Below, one piece after another: positions 1 through 8,148 of a stretch of 18,026 bases of DNA. The translations under genes and the position numbers were made by a program. The DNA comes from Bacteroidota bacterium (lineage in GTDB: Bacteria; Bacteroidota; Ignavibacteria; Ignavibacteriales; Melioribacteraceae): NCBI GenBank assembly GCA_023453125.1, contig JAEXUB010000208.1, positions 1-18,026 of the forward strand, given 5' to 3'. Below the pieces are notes generated by a model, which was not told the DNA's origin, searched no databases, and was given only the letters and a program-made list of their open reading frames with translations. Positions within the stretch are counted from its first letter, which is position 1. Every line of letters starts with the position of its first letter.

Positions 1-452
1 GAATAGAGCTCGTCAACAGATTCGATAAACTTTTCAGGCAGCGTTTCATCCCCCGGCTCTCTTTTCTTGAAAGAGGATACAAAGCCATCCTTTTTCAGCA
101 GTACATTTGTTGTCCCTCCCTTAATAACAAAATAGAGATCCGAATTATCAAGACTGAAGCGGAGAATCCTGTCGCGGTCTGCAATGTCTACCGATTTAAT
201 TCTATCGGGAAGTTCATCGGCAAAGAAATTAATTGTATTTTTCTTCGCCTTAAAGTGTTTATCCCTTGAAGCGGCATAATTGGCAAGGGGAGAGCAGTCA
301 AAGATTATGTAGTGGTCCGGTTTTTCCTCTAAGGGAATACGCAGAAAAAGTTTATCCTTTTCCTGAGTAAAAGCCTCAAATATTGTTGCTCCGGATAATC
401 GAATGTTAAACTCGAAAGCGCTGCGGCAAAGGTAAAAATAGTTTCTAAACAT
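1..452 (-). CDS. NFACT-N / RqcH (FbpA)-like protein, N-terminal part only
   Basis: An open frame runs leftward from an ATG at 452 to the window edge without a stop, giving about 150 residues of a protein whose C-terminus lies outside. It begins MFRNYFYLCRSAFEF. A stretch around residues 91-120 (DRDRILRFSL, then LYFVIKGGTTNVLLKKDG) resembles the NFACT N-terminal domain, where an (E/D)R-hydrophobic-R-F strand is followed by a beta hairpin ending in N-hydrophobic-hydrophobic-L. Full-length NFACT proteins (RqcH, formerly FbpA) bind obstructed 50S subunits carrying peptidyl-tRNA and add C-terminal Ala tails in ribosome-associated quality control; that role is family knowledge. The ATG lies 5 bp after the stop of the upstream minus-strand gene, so the two are probably co-transcribed. 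The domain assignment is by eye; the C-terminal RNA-binding domain (DUF814) would settle it but is not in the window. Confidence 0.6.
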   Translation of the reverse strand, partial: MFRNYFYLCRSAFEFNIRLSGATIFEAFTQEKDKLFLRIPLEEKPDHYIIFDCSPLANYAASRDKHFKAKKNTINFFADELPDRIKSVDIADRDRILRFSLDNSDLYFVIKGGTTNVLLKKDGFVSSFKKREPGDETLPEKFIESVDELY

Positions 453-457
453 TATAA

Positions 458-1702
458 TTACATTATTCTGATATTCTTGGTGTAATTAAACACTTCTCTG
501 AAAAGTTTTTCATCGCTGTCTGTAAAAATAACTCCTCTTCTTGAAAATACCACTTTAGTTGTCTCAATTATCTTATCAAGTGCATACTCTGAATAGAAAG
601 TATTGCTCTGCCAGGTAAAGGGGGGAAGGTATTTGGGTACAATCTGGTCAGAAAAAATATTGCAGCAGGGCCCAATGCTGCTCCCCGTATTAAACCTTGT
701 GCCGATAGCAGTCTTAGTATAATCACCCATAATTACGCCAAGGAATGTAAGCCCAGTATCAATTTCCTTATCCCCCGACTGCACTCTAATAGAACCGTAA
801 TTATTTTTAAGGTCGCTGTTAGTTGTTCCCGCTCCCAGGTTTAACCACTGCCCCAAATAGGAATGGCCAAGAAATCCATAATGCTGTTTATTTGTGTAAC
901 TATGAATTATAGATTCTTCTATTTCACCTCCTATCTTACAGACAGGTCCAATACTGGAATTATGCCCTATTATAGTGTGAGATTTTATTACAGACCCGGA
1001 ACCGATGTACGAAGGCCCCTCTATTGTTGTATGGGACATAATTTTAACATGATCCTCTATAATAACCGGTCCTTTCTCGGCATTGATGCATACAAAGGGG
1101 TCAATATCGCAAAAATTGCCTAAAAGTATTTGATTCCGGCTTTTGAAAATAACCCCTTCGAAATTTCTAAGGTTATTCTCTTTATTATCTTTTATCATCC
1201 GGAAATCATTAATTATTTCTTCGCCGTTATACCTTATTAGATCCCAGGGATAATTTATTACTTTACAGGATGTTTCAATTCTTTTGCATTCTGTCAGATT
1301 ACCGAATAAAGGAAATTCGGAATAATTCTCAAAAATCTTCTTAATGTTACCGCCGGTTAAATAAGCACCTGCTAAATTTGAGCCGTTATATAAGAGAAAA
1401 TCTTCTGTCGGATTATCGAATAATTTTACGAGTCCCTCGTCGGCTATGGTCCTGCCGTTTATAAAAATCCACTTATCGCTGAAATTCGGGTCAAAAAGAA
1501 TATTATTATACATTTGTCCAATCACCGATTCCGCAATATAACGGCGTGCATGAACAAGTACTTTGTCCCCTTTGAAGTGATTTTCAATTTTCTCTTTGAG
1601 AGTAAAAATACCGCACCGGAGCTCGTATACGGGAGTAAAATAGGCAAGAGGAGTAAGTGATTGCCAGTTTTCATCTTCGAATAAACATATTGCTCTGTTC
1701 AT
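458..1702 (-). CDS. GlmU-like bifunctional nucleotidyltransferase/acetyltransferase (Bacteroidota type)
   Basis: 414 aa from the ATG at 1702, beginning MNRAICLFEDENW. The N-terminal half is a divergent sugar-phosphate nucleotidyltransferase (FTPVYELRCGIFTLKEKI, about residues 23-40). The C-terminal half is a left-handed beta-helix of hexapeptide repeats (IIEDHVKIMSHTTIEGPSYIG), followed by the block YGFLGHSYLGQWLNLGAGTT and SDLKNNYG. This matches the alternative GlmU family of Bacteroidota and relatives, thought to make UDP-GlcNAc from glucosamine-1-phosphate for peptidoglycan and outer-membrane glycans. The frame is open up to 1750 (16 more residues), but 1702 is preferred: the homologous start is the CLFEDE strand, and an AAAGAGAA purine run lies 5-6 nt upstream of this ATG, while 1750 has none. 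It diverges from the PASTA gene and runs into the NFACT-like gene 5 bp downstream. The exact substrate is inferred. Confidence 0.85.
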   Translation of the reverse strand: MNRAICLFEDENWQSLTPLAYFTPVYELRCGIFTLKEKIENHFKGDKVLVHARRYIAESVIGQMYNNILFDPNFSDKWIFINGRTIADEGLVKLFDNPTEDFLLYNGSNLAGAYLTGGNIKKIFENYSEFPLFGNLTECKRIETSCKVINYPWDLIRYNGEEIINDFRMIKDNKENNLRNFEGVIFKSRNQILLGNFCDIDPFVCINAEKGPVIIEDHVKIMSHTTIEGPSYIGSGSVIKSHTIIGHNSSIGPVCKIGGEIEESIIHSYTNKQHYGFLGHSYLGQWLNLGAGTTNSDLKNNYGSIRVQSGDKEIDTGLTFLGVIMGDYTKTAIGTRFNTGSSIGPCCNIFSDQIVPKYLPPFTWQSNTFYSEYALDKIIETTKVVFSRRGVIFTDSDEKLFREVFNYTKNIRIM

Positions 1703-1766
1703 ATTATTCTCTTTATATTGGCTCGTGTAATTTGGTAAAAAATCTCTCATTTAATATATTACTTTA

Positions 1767-2489
1767 ATGAAAAATGAAAAAATAAAAAAACTGCTTATTT
1801 GGGGGGGAGTATTCATTGTTCTGCTTCTCGCCATCGATTTCGTTATTATGCCTCTCGTTGTAAGTTCCGAGGTTATAACAGTTCCCAATGTAGCCAATAA
1901 ACATAAAGATGAAGCTGTTAAAATTCTTGAAGCGGCTAATCTTAGCCCGGTTCTGCAGGCACAGGGATATGATGAAAGAATAAAAAGGGATTTTGTAATT
2001 CTCCAGAGGCCGTTGGCCGGTTCAAAAGTAAAGACCGGAAGAAGGGTTTATCTTGCAATAAGCGGAGGGGACGAAAAAGTAATAGTTCCTAATTTATATG
2101 GCAAATCGGCAAAAGAAGCCCAGCTTCTTCTCGAAAATGCAGGCCTTAAAGTCGGCTTTATAGATCAGACTGAATCGGAAGAGGAACAGAATAACGTTAT
2201 TTCCCAGCAGTATGCGCCAAACAGCGCTCTAAATAAAGGGACTACAGTTAATTTTACAATAAGCATGGGGCCGGCAGAAGGAATGGTTAGAGTTCCCAAA
2301 ATTATCGGTAAATCTCTCAGGGATGCCGAATCTGTCTTGATTTCTGCGGGACTTAAAATAGGGAATATTGAGTATAAATATGCTCAGGGGCTTCTTCCGA
2401 ATACTATTATGGAGCAGTCCCCAAGCGAAGATTCCTTGATTAAGAGGGAAGGGACGGTAGATGTTATTGTCTCTTCAGTAAAAAAATAA
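1767..2489 (+). CDS. membrane-anchored PASTA-domain protein (no kinase or PBP domain)
   Basis: 240 aa. A short basic N-terminus (MKNEKIKK) is followed by one transmembrane helix at about residues 9-30 and three PASTA repeats. The repeats start near residues 37 (VITVPNVANK), 104 (VIVPNLYGKS) and 173 (VRVPKIIGKS), each with the usual 'A..L...GL' helix and a 'P..G..V..G..V...IS' strand. PASTA domains are known from the extracellular parts of Ser/Thr kinases and penicillin-binding proteins, where they bind peptidoglycan or muropeptides. Here the protein is only an anchor plus repeats, so it would be a periplasmic sensor, scaffold or cell-wall-binding protein. No Shine-Dalgarno is visible (TATTACTTTA precedes the ATG). 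It diverges from the GlmU-like gene by 64 bp and precedes rpe by 11 bp. Domain call is sure; function is unknown. Confidence 0.88.
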   Translation: MKNEKIKKLLIWGGVFIVLLLAIDFVIMPLVVSSEVITVPNVANKHKDEAVKILEAANLSPVLQAQGYDERIKRDFVILQRPLAGSKVKTGRRVYLAISGGDEKVIVPNLYGKSAKEAQLLLENAGLKVGFIDQTESEEEQNNVISQQYAPNSALNKGTTVNFTISMGPAEGMVRVPKIIGKSLRDAESVLISAGLKIGNIEYKYAQGLLPNTIMEQSPSEDSLIKREGTVDVIVSSVKK

Positions 2490-2500
2490 GGGGAACAGAG

Positions 2501-3160
2501 ATGAAGTATTTAGCACCTTCAATATTATCGGCCGATTTTGCCAATCTTGCTCAGAATATTAAATATGCCGAGGTAGGAGGAGCCGATTTCATTCATTGCG
2601 ATATAATGGACGGACATTTTGTCCCCAATATTACATTTGGGCCTCTCGTTGTTGAAGCTGTTAACCGTTCTACAAATCTTCCCCTTGATGTTCATCTTAT
2701 GATTGATAACGCTGATCTTTATATCGAAAACTTTGCAAAAGCAGGGGCCGATTACATAACAGTCCATCAGGAAAATAACAGGCACCTCGACAGGACAATA
2801 AATCTGATAAAAAGTTACAGTGTTAAAGCCGGGGTATCAATCAATCCGGCAACTCCTGTAAGCTTTCTTTCTGAAATTCTTGAATATGCCGATCTGATTC
2901 TGGTAATGACAGTCAATCCCGGCTTCGGCGCACAGAAATTTATTCCTTCCACACTAAAAAAAGTTGAAGAATTGAGGAATTTGAAGGAAAAAAGAGGATA
3001 TCAGTATTTAATTGAAGTAGACGGCGGGGTTAATAAAAACACTGTGCCTCCATTGGTTGAAGCCGGCTGTGAGGTATTTGTAGCAGGGCATTCAGTCTTC
3101 GGAAGCGATAATATTTCCGCGGCAGCCATGGAACTTAAGAATCTGATAAATTCCAGATAA
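2501..3160 (+). CDS. rpe: ribulose-phosphate 3-epimerase
   Basis: 219 aa, the usual length for this family. It interconverts D-ribulose 5-phosphate and D-xylulose 5-phosphate in the cytoplasmic pentose phosphate pathway. TIM-barrel landmarks are all present: APSILSADF at residues 5-13, HCDIMDGHFVPN at 32-43 with the metal-binding His32 and catalytic Asp34, DVHLMI with His65, MTVNPGFGAQKF, EVDGGVN with the second catalytic Asp, and VAGHSVFGS for phosphate binding. An AAGGGGAA ribosome-binding site overlaps the stop of the PASTA gene, so the two are probably translated from one message. Nothing unusual is seen. An 88-bp AT-rich gap follows before folP. Confidence 0.96.
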   Translation: MKYLAPSILSADFANLAQNIKYAEVGGADFIHCDIMDGHFVPNITFGPLVVEAVNRSTNLPLDVHLMIDNADLYIENFAKAGADYITVHQENNRHLDRTINLIKSYSVKAGVSINPATPVSFLSEILEYADLILVMTVNPGFGAQKFIPSTLKKVEELRNLKEKRGYQYLIEVDGGVNKNTVPPLVEAGCEVFVAGHSVFGSDNISAAAMELKNLINSR

Positions 3161-3248
3161 ATTCTTTTTTCCCATTTCTAAAAAATTATTCAAATTTTTC
3201 AGCTATTTTTCTATATTTTGTGCCTTAGAATAATCATTCGGAGTAATT

Positions 3249-4427
3249 TTGACCGCTCACATTATCAGTCTGTTTTATCCCGACCTTTTCCGTAAATTCA
3301 GCGCTAAGTATAATATTTACAGGGATTTATACAGCCTGAGCCTTTACGGTCTCGAAATAAGGGACCTCCAGCCGGAGCAATCGGATAATGTGAAGAAAAT
3401 TGTCCTCCTAAACAAAGAGATCTGCTATTATAAAGGCAAGCCCGATTCATCTAAAGTAGACCTATTGATTCTTGGCAATTTTGAGGTTTTTGGAGAACTT
3501 GCCAAAGAAATCTTATCAGCCGGAAATGAAGACCTCGGATATAGAATAAAGAAACTGCTTAACAATTTTTACGATTACGATAACAGGGCGATTTCACTAT
3601 ATGCCTCAGATTCAATTCCTGTTAAGACGAAAATAATGGGGATTCTGAATGTAACCCCCGATTCCTTTTCTGACGGGGGAAAATATTCGGAAAGAACCAG
3701 TGCGGTTGAAAGGGCGCTTCAGATGCTTGATGAAGGAGCAGATATTATTGATGTCGGGGGGGAATCTACAAGACCCAGTTCTAAAAAAGTAGGGCTTGAA
3801 GAAGAACTTAACAGAGTAGTGCCCGTTATTCAGGATATCCTTAAAACCAAACCGGATGCCGTAATTTCACTTGATACAACGAAGGCTCTTGTAGCTGAGG
3901 AAGGAATTAAAAACGGCGCTAAAATAGTAAATGATATTAGTGCCTTTTCATTCGAGCCGGCAATTCTGGATGTGGTTGAAAAATACGGGGTCCCATACAT
4001 AATTATGCATATGAAGGGAATTCCCGAGAATATGCAGAATAGCCCCTATTACGAGGAAGTCGTTTCAGAGGTATATGATTTCCTTGTCGCAAAAATGAAA
4101 GCAATAAAGAAATATAATCTTAAGAATGTAATTATAGATCCGGGTATTGGTTTCGGCAAGAGAGTTAAGGACAATTATGAGATTCTTCAAAGGCTTGAGG
4201 AATTCAAAGGAATTGGTTGCCCGATACTCATTGGGCTTTCAAATAAATCATTTCTCGGAAAATCATTAAATTTGGATGTTGATAAAAGAACTGACGCCAC
4301 ACTTGCAGCTGAAATGGCCGCTATTCAGAACGGCGCGAAATTTATTCGCACTCATAATGTAAAGAATGCAGTTAAAGCAAGAGAAATTGCTCATTTTCTG
4401 CTGAAACCGGAATTGCTGAATGATTGA
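3249..4427 (+). CDS. folP: dihydropteroate synthase with a long N-terminal extension
   Basis: 392 aa, against roughly 260-290 for the common enzyme. It condenses p-aminobenzoate with dihydropterin pyrophosphate in folate synthesis and is the sulfonamide target. The catalytic barrel starts at about residue 128 (TKIMGILNVTPDSFSDGG) and continues with GADIIDVGGESTRPSS, SLDTTKA, NDISAF, IIMHMKG, IIDPGIGFGK, GLSNKSFLG and RTHNVK, so all pterin and PABA site loops are present. Residues 1-127 form an extra domain with no motif I recognise. The start is a TTG at 3249 with CGGAG 5 nt upstream; the first internal Met is Met130 inside the catalytic core, so a shorter start would destroy the enzyme. The 3' end overlaps dacA by 8 bp, implying coupled translation. 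Confidence 0.95.
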   Translation: MTAHIISLFYPDLFRKFSAKYNIYRDLYSLSLYGLEIRDLQPEQSDNVKKIVLLNKEICYYKGKPDSSKVDLLILGNFEVFGELAKEILSAGNEDLGYRIKKLLNNFYDYDNRAISLYASDSIPVKTKIMGILNVTPDSFSDGGKYSERTSAVERALQMLDEGADIIDVGGESTRPSSKKVGLEEELNRVVPVIQDILKTKPDAVISLDTTKALVAEEGIKNGAKIVNDISAFSFEPAILDVVEKYGVPYIIMHMKGIPENMQNSPYYEEVVSEVYDFLVAKMKAIKKYNLKNVIIDPGIGFGKRVKDNYEILQRLEEFKGIGCPILIGLSNKSFLGKSLNLDVDKRTDATLAAEMAAIQNGAKFIRTHNVKNAVKAREIAHFLLKPELLND

Positions 4428-5235
4428 ATTATTTAAAATAGGCTTCCTTCCTATAACGCTTCTCGATTTAATCGATATTGCACTGGTGAGTTTTATCTTT
4501 TACAGGGTTTATCTTATAATCCGGGGGACAATAGCTTCCCAGATATTTTTCGGTTTGATTGTAGTGTTTGTACTCTCATTTATTGCCCAGACAGTAAACC
4601 TTAAGGCAATTGGATGGCTTCTTAAGTTGATTACGGATATCTGGGTAATAGCCTTTATTATTTTATTCCAGCCGGAAATCAGAAGGCTTCTTGTTGTACT
4701 TGGCAGGAATCCTTTCATACGGCTTTTTCTTAAAAGCGACGATAAAGTTTTAATAGAAGTTTTAACTGACACAGTTTTTGAAATGGCTCAGCACCAGCAC
4801 GGAGCCCTGATTGTAATTGTAAAGACAGCAGGAATACGAGGCGTTGCAGAAACCGGAGAGATTATCAATTCAAAAGTTTCCAAAAACCTTCTCAGGTCAA
4901 TCTTTTTTCCAAGATCTCCGCTGCACGACGGCGCGGTAATTATTAAAAACGATGTTATAGAGGCAGCAAGGTGTACTCTTCCGTTGTCGCAGACAACCGC
5001 ATTGAACGGGCTCCCTTTGGGAATGAGGCACCGCGCGGGGCTTGGTATTTCGGAGCAGGCGGATGTAATTTGCATAATTGTCTCTGAGGAAAGCGGCACT
5101 ATTTCTGTCGCAGAAGACGGTCTTCTTAGGAGAGGGCTATCAAGGGACGAATTGAAAAACGTTCTCCGCAATACTTTTAATCCTCCTAAAGTTAAAGGGA
5201 TGAAAGGTATATTCAAGTCCCATAAGGCAGAGTAA
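4420..5235 (+). CDS. dacA: diadenylate cyclase, CdaA/DacA type
   Basis: 271 aa. It makes the second messenger c-di-AMP from two ATP. Three hydrophobic helices occupy about residues 10-85 (including LIDIALVSFIFYRVYLIIR, IFFGLIVVFVLSFIAQTV and a segment before FQPEIRRLL), the CdaA membrane module. The cytoplasmic DAC domain follows with both catalytic motifs intact: DGA at 170-172 in SPLHDGAVII, and RHR at 203-205 in LGMRHRAGLGISE. The start overlaps the end of folP (ATGATTGA), a linkage seen in Bacteroidota and relatives. A regulator such as CdaR is not adjacent. In other bacteria c-di-AMP controls potassium and osmolyte transport and cell-wall balance; that role here is inference. Confidence 0.95.
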   Translation: MIELFKIGFLPITLLDLIDIALVSFIFYRVYLIIRGTIASQIFFGLIVVFVLSFIAQTVNLKAIGWLLKLITDIWVIAFIILFQPEIRRLLVVLGRNPFIRLFLKSDDKVLIEVLTDTVFEMAQHQHGALIVIVKTAGIRGVAETGEIINSKVSKNLLRSIFFPRSPLHDGAVIIKNDVIEAARCTLPLSQTTALNGLPLGMRHRAGLGISEQADVICIIVSEESGTISVAEDGLLRRGLSRDELKNVLRNTFNPPKVKGMKGIFKSHKAE

Positions 5236-5240
5236 TCTCA

Positions 5241-5714
5241 ATGGCAAAATCAAACAAGAGATTTCTCATTAAAGGATTAAAAAAGAATGCCGACCTTAAG
5301 AGCGCGACGTCTGTAATGCTGGACGAAAAGCTTAAAAATGTTTTTATACTTGTTGATAAGTTCTTTGAAGACGATTCGGAAGAAAACCTTCATCAGCTTC
5401 GTATAGCTTTAAGGCGTTTCAGGTATCTTCTTGAGACTCTTTACATTTGCGTTGACGATGAACTCTTTACTTCGGTTTTAAAAAAAACAAAGAATATTCT
5501 GGATGAATTGGGAGAGGGAAGGGATCAGGACGTACTTGCTCTAAGGCTTAAGGAGATTGCAAAGGAAAAGAAGGCCGCCTGTTCAAAGGAAATTCTTAAT
5601 CTGCTTAAAGACAAACAGATTGAGACCAGGCAGAAGATTAAGATTGAGCTCATAAAATATATCTGCGACAATAATGTAAATAAATTTTTCAGAAAGAATA
5701 AATTAGGAGGCTGA
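5241..5714 (+). CDS. small CHAD-domain protein
   Basis: 157 aa starting 5 bp after dacA. It shows CHAD hallmarks: a helix with conserved His and basic residues, LHQLRIALRRFRYLLETL (His51, Arg54, Arg58, Arg59, Arg61), and LGEGRDQDVLALRLK with RDQDV at residues 94-98. CHAD domains are alpha-helical, bind polyphosphate through a basic surface, and often sit near polyphosphate enzymes. This protein is short: most CHAD domains span over 200 residues, so only the first helical bundle seems present, ending in a basic tail (KFFRKNKLGG). The stop is clean, and the strong ribosome-binding site of the next gene spans its last codons, so I see no frameshift. Function unproven; polyphosphate binding is a family-based inference. 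Confidence 0.8.
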   Translation: MAKSNKRFLIKGLKKNADLKSATSVMLDEKLKNVFILVDKFFEDDSEENLHQLRIALRRFRYLLETLYICVDDELFTSVLKKTKNILDELGEGRDQDVLALRLKEIAKEKKAACSKEILNLLKDKQIETRQKIKIELIKYICDNNVNKFFRKNKLGG

Positions 5715-5715
5715 T

Positions 5716-6393
5716 ATGAAACTAAAGTATTATTCACATTCGGCTTTCCGCGTTACTGCCAATAGCGGAACTACAATTTTAATAGACCCGTTTTTCACGG
5801 GGAATCCTACATCTCCGGTTAAGGCGGATGAAGTTACCGCGGATTATATTATTCTTACGCACGCTCACGGAGACCACGTAGGAGATTCTCTCGAGATCGC
5901 AAAAAGATGCAACTCAAAATTCATAGCTGTTTTTGAACTGGCAAATTATCTTGAAAGCAAAGGGATGAATGCACATCCTATGCATATAGGCGGGAGCAGA
6001 CAATTTGACTTCGGCAGGCTTAAATTTACCATGGCAATGCACGGCACAGCTACCCCCGAAGGAACTTATGCCGGATTAGCAGCAGGTGTTATTCTTACGA
6101 TTGACGGTGTAACACTTTATCATACCGGAGATACCGGATTGTTTTATGATATGAAACTCATAGGGGAAATGAATAATATTGACTATATGTGTCTTCCAAT
6201 AGGGGATAATTTTACAATGGGAATAGAGGACGCAGTTAAGGCGGTTGAGCTTGTCGACCCGCGTTTTGCAATTCCTATGCATTACAATACGTTTCCCATT
6301 ATTGAAGCCGATCCGATGGAATTTAAAAAACAGCTTGAGTATATAAACAAAGCTGGAATTGTTTTAGATTACGGAAAAGAAATAGAACTTTAA
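5716..6393 (+). CDS. metal-dependent hydrolase, UPF0173/UlaG-like MBL fold
   Basis: 225 aa, typical length for the UPF0173 family of small metallo-beta-lactamase-fold hydrolases. Metal ligands are evident: THAHGDH (His49, His51, Asp53, His54), the MAMHGTATPEG loop, LYHTGDTGLF supplying the bridging Asp, and IPMHYNTFP near the C-terminus. The N-terminal strand KLKYYSHSAFRV with His8 is also characteristic. A textbook AGGAGG sits 5 nt before the ATG, one of the best Shine-Dalgarno sites in the window and overlapping the stop region of the CHAD gene. The substrate is unknown for this family in general. It precedes parA by 28 bp with no terminator visible between them. Confidence 0.9.
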   Translation: MKLKYYSHSAFRVTANSGTTILIDPFFTGNPTSPVKADEVTADYIILTHAHGDHVGDSLEIAKRCNSKFIAVFELANYLESKGMNAHPMHIGGSRQFDFGRLKFTMAMHGTATPEGTYAGLAAGVILTIDGVTLYHTGDTGLFYDMKLIGEMNNIDYMCLPIGDNFTMGIEDAVKAVELVDPRFAIPMHYNTFPIIEADPMEFKKQLEYINKAGIVLDYGKEIEL

Positions 6394-6421
6394 TAGATTT
6401 ATAAACTAATTTTTACTTATT

Positions 6422-7204
6422 ATGTCCAAAATTATTGTTATAGCAAATCAGAAAGGGGGAGTGGGCAAAACCACTACGGCCATTAACCTTTCGGCATCAA
6501 TTGCAGCGGCTGAGTTCAGTACACTCCTTATAGACATTGATCCGCAGGCTAATTCCACTTCGGGGCTTGGCGTTGAAGCAGTTGAAAATTCTGTATACCA
6601 GACCCTTGTTGGGCTTGAGCCTGTTGAAAACTGCACAATAAATACTTATATGCCCAATCTCGACGTTCTCCCTTCGCACATTAATCTTGTTGGTGCAGAA
6701 ATTGAAATGGTTGCAATGGAGGAGAGGGAATACCTGCTTAAAAAAGCTCTCGCTCCCATAAGAAAGAAATATGATTTCATCTTTATTGACTGTCCCCCTT
6801 CGTTAGGACTATTAACCCTAAACTCTTTAACGGCAGCCGATTCTGTAATTATTCCTGTCCAATGCGAATATTTTGCACTTGAAGGTTTAGGCCAGCTTCT
6901 GAATACAATAAATATAGTTAAAAACGGATTGAATCCGCATTTATTCATTGAAGGAGTTGTCCTTACAATGTACGATACAAGACTCCGTCTTTCGCATCAG
7001 GTGGTTGACGAGGTAAAAAAATATTTCGGAGAGAAGGTGTTCAATACAATTATTCATAGAAACGTTAGGATTTCCGAAGCGCCCAGCTATGCAAAACCGG
7101 TTATTCTTTACGATGCTATTTCGAGCGGAGCGAAAAACTATATGTCGCTTGCTGCTGAATTACTGGAAAGAAACAAAATTGAAACAAAAGGAAAAATTAA
7201 GTGA
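6422..7204 (+). CDS. parA: chromosome-partitioning ATPase ParA/Soj
   Basis: 260 aa, the size of chromosomal ParA (no N-terminal DNA-binding extension as in plasmid type Ia). The deviant Walker A motif KGGVGKTTT starts at Lys11, with Lys11 as signature lysine and Lys16 as P-loop lysine. It is followed by LLIDIDPQANSTSGLG (switch I), the Walker B strand FIFIDCPPSLGLLTLNSL and VIIPVQCEYFALEGLGQL. The C-terminal helix region RNVRISEAPSYAKPV is typical of Soj. It binds DNA non-specifically in the ATP state and moves ParB-parS complexes during chromosome segregation. No Shine-Dalgarno is visible before the ATG. It overlaps parB by 4 bp (GTGA). Confidence 0.96.
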   Translation: MSKIIVIANQKGGVGKTTTAINLSASIAAAEFSTLLIDIDPQANSTSGLGVEAVENSVYQTLVGLEPVENCTINTYMPNLDVLPSHINLVGAEIEMVAMEEREYLLKKALAPIRKKYDFIFIDCPPSLGLLTLNSLTAADSVIIPVQCEYFALEGLGQLLNTINIVKNGLNPHLFIEGVVLTMYDTRLRLSHQVVDEVKKYFGEKVFNTIIHRNVRISEAPSYAKPVILYDAISSGAKNYMSLAAELLERNKIETKGKIK

Positions 7205-8148
7205 CAAAAGGGAAAATTGTTCTTGGAAGAGGGCTGGATGCTCTCATAAATCCCGGCTCAAAAGAGAGCATCAATAGCAGCATTACTCTTCCGAGCGCTG
7301 AAATTAGGGAAGATGACGGATCTTCAATTGATATTCTGGCAAAACTTCCGGTTAACAATATTTCAACCAATCCATACCAGCCAAGAACAGAGTTCGACAG
7401 AGAGGCCCTTGATGAATTGAAAAAATCAATTCTTGATAACGGTCTTATTCAGCCGATTACCGTGCGGAGAAACAGTGCAGGCTCATACGAGCTTATTTCG
7501 GGGGAAAGAAGATTAAGGGCATGCAGAGAAATTGGATTTAAGGATATTCCGGCTTATATAATTAAAGCAGATACAAAGGAGCAGATGATTGCTCTTGCAC
7601 TTATAGAGAATATCCAGAGAGAAAACCTCAATCCAATTGAAGTTGCCCTTGCATATAAACAGCTGATGGATGAATGCACCCTGTCGCAGGAAGAAATAGC
7701 TGAACGGGTTGGAAAAGACAGGACAACAATTACCAATTCTATTAGATTATTAAAGCTTCCTTCGGAAATTCAGCAAAGCCTCATAAAAAATGAGATAACT
7801 ATGGGGCACGCGAGAGCCTTGATAAATATCCCATCCGAGAAAGTTCAGCTCTTTATACTCGAAAAAATAAGAAAGCAGAATCTTTCCGTTAGAAAGGTTG
7901 AAGAGCTTGTAAAGAATATTCTTAATCCCGATAAAGGGGGAAAGGGGAAAGGGAGAAAAACCGATAACAGTCTGGAATCCCTTTCGAATAGGGAGCTTGA
8001 AAACAGGCTAAGAAACATACTTGCCACAAAAGTAATCTGCCGTCAGAACAAGAACGGTTCCGGTGAGATAGTAATAGAATTTTATTCAAAAGATGAATTA
8101 GAACGGTTATACGAGCTCTTTGAACTTATTACTAAAACATATAATTAA
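7201..8148 (+). CDS. parB: chromosome-partitioning protein ParB/Spo0J
   Basis: 315 aa, GTG start overlapping the parA stop. The N-terminus KGKIVLGRGLDAL is the ParA-interacting tail. The CTP-binding domain shows NPYQPRTEFD, GERRLRA at residues 101-107 and ENIQRENLNPIE from residue 136. The helix-turn-helix that reads parS is LSQEEIAERVGKDRTTITNSIRLLKLP. A low-complexity Lys/Gly linker (KGGKGKGRK) precedes the C-terminal dimerisation domain (EIVIEFYSKDELERLYELF). ParB loads on parS sites as a CTP-switched clamp. I did not find a match to the common 16-bp parS palindrome inside this window. Its end overlaps the next gene by 29 bp. Confidence 0.96.
   Translation: MTKGKIVLGRGLDALINPGSKESINSSITLPSAEIREDDGSSIDILAKLPVNNISTNPYQPRTEFDREALDELKKSILDNGLIQPITVRRNSAGSYELISGERRLRACREIGFKDIPAYIIKADTKEQMIALALIENIQRENLNPIEVALAYKQLMDECTLSQEEIAERVGKDRTTITNSIRLLKLPSEIQQSLIKNEITMGHARALINIPSEKVQLFILEKIRKQNLSVRKVEELVKNILNPDKGGKGKGRKTDNSLESLSNRELENRLRNILATKVICRQNKNGSGEIVIEFYSKDELERLYELFELITKTYN

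Noticed and set aside
863..1123. Plus-strand ORF of 86 codons inside the GlmU-like gene
   Set aside because: It lies wholly opposite a conserved hexapeptide-repeat coding region and its protein has no recognisable pattern; the same applies to other ORFs antisense to clear genes.
1703..1750. Upstream ATG at 1750 for the GlmU-like gene
   Set aside because: The family normally begins at the CLFEDE strand; the ATG at 1702 has the purine run and 1750 has none.
3161..3248. Terminator or promoter between rpe and folP
   Set aside because: AAAAATT-ATTCA-AATTTTT at 3181-3199 is an AT-only stem, and TATATTTTG at 3212-3220 is one base off the consensus with no TTTG at the right distance; neither is strong enough to list.
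5525..5737. Frameshift or truncation of the CHAD gene
   Set aside because: The frame ends in a basic tail beside a perfect AGGAGG for the next gene, and no further CHAD-like sequence appears in the other frames.
6394..8148. parS site near parAB
   Set aside because: No TGTTTCACGTGAAACA-like palindrome was found by eye here or elsewhere in the window; degenerate sites cannot be excluded without a motif scan.
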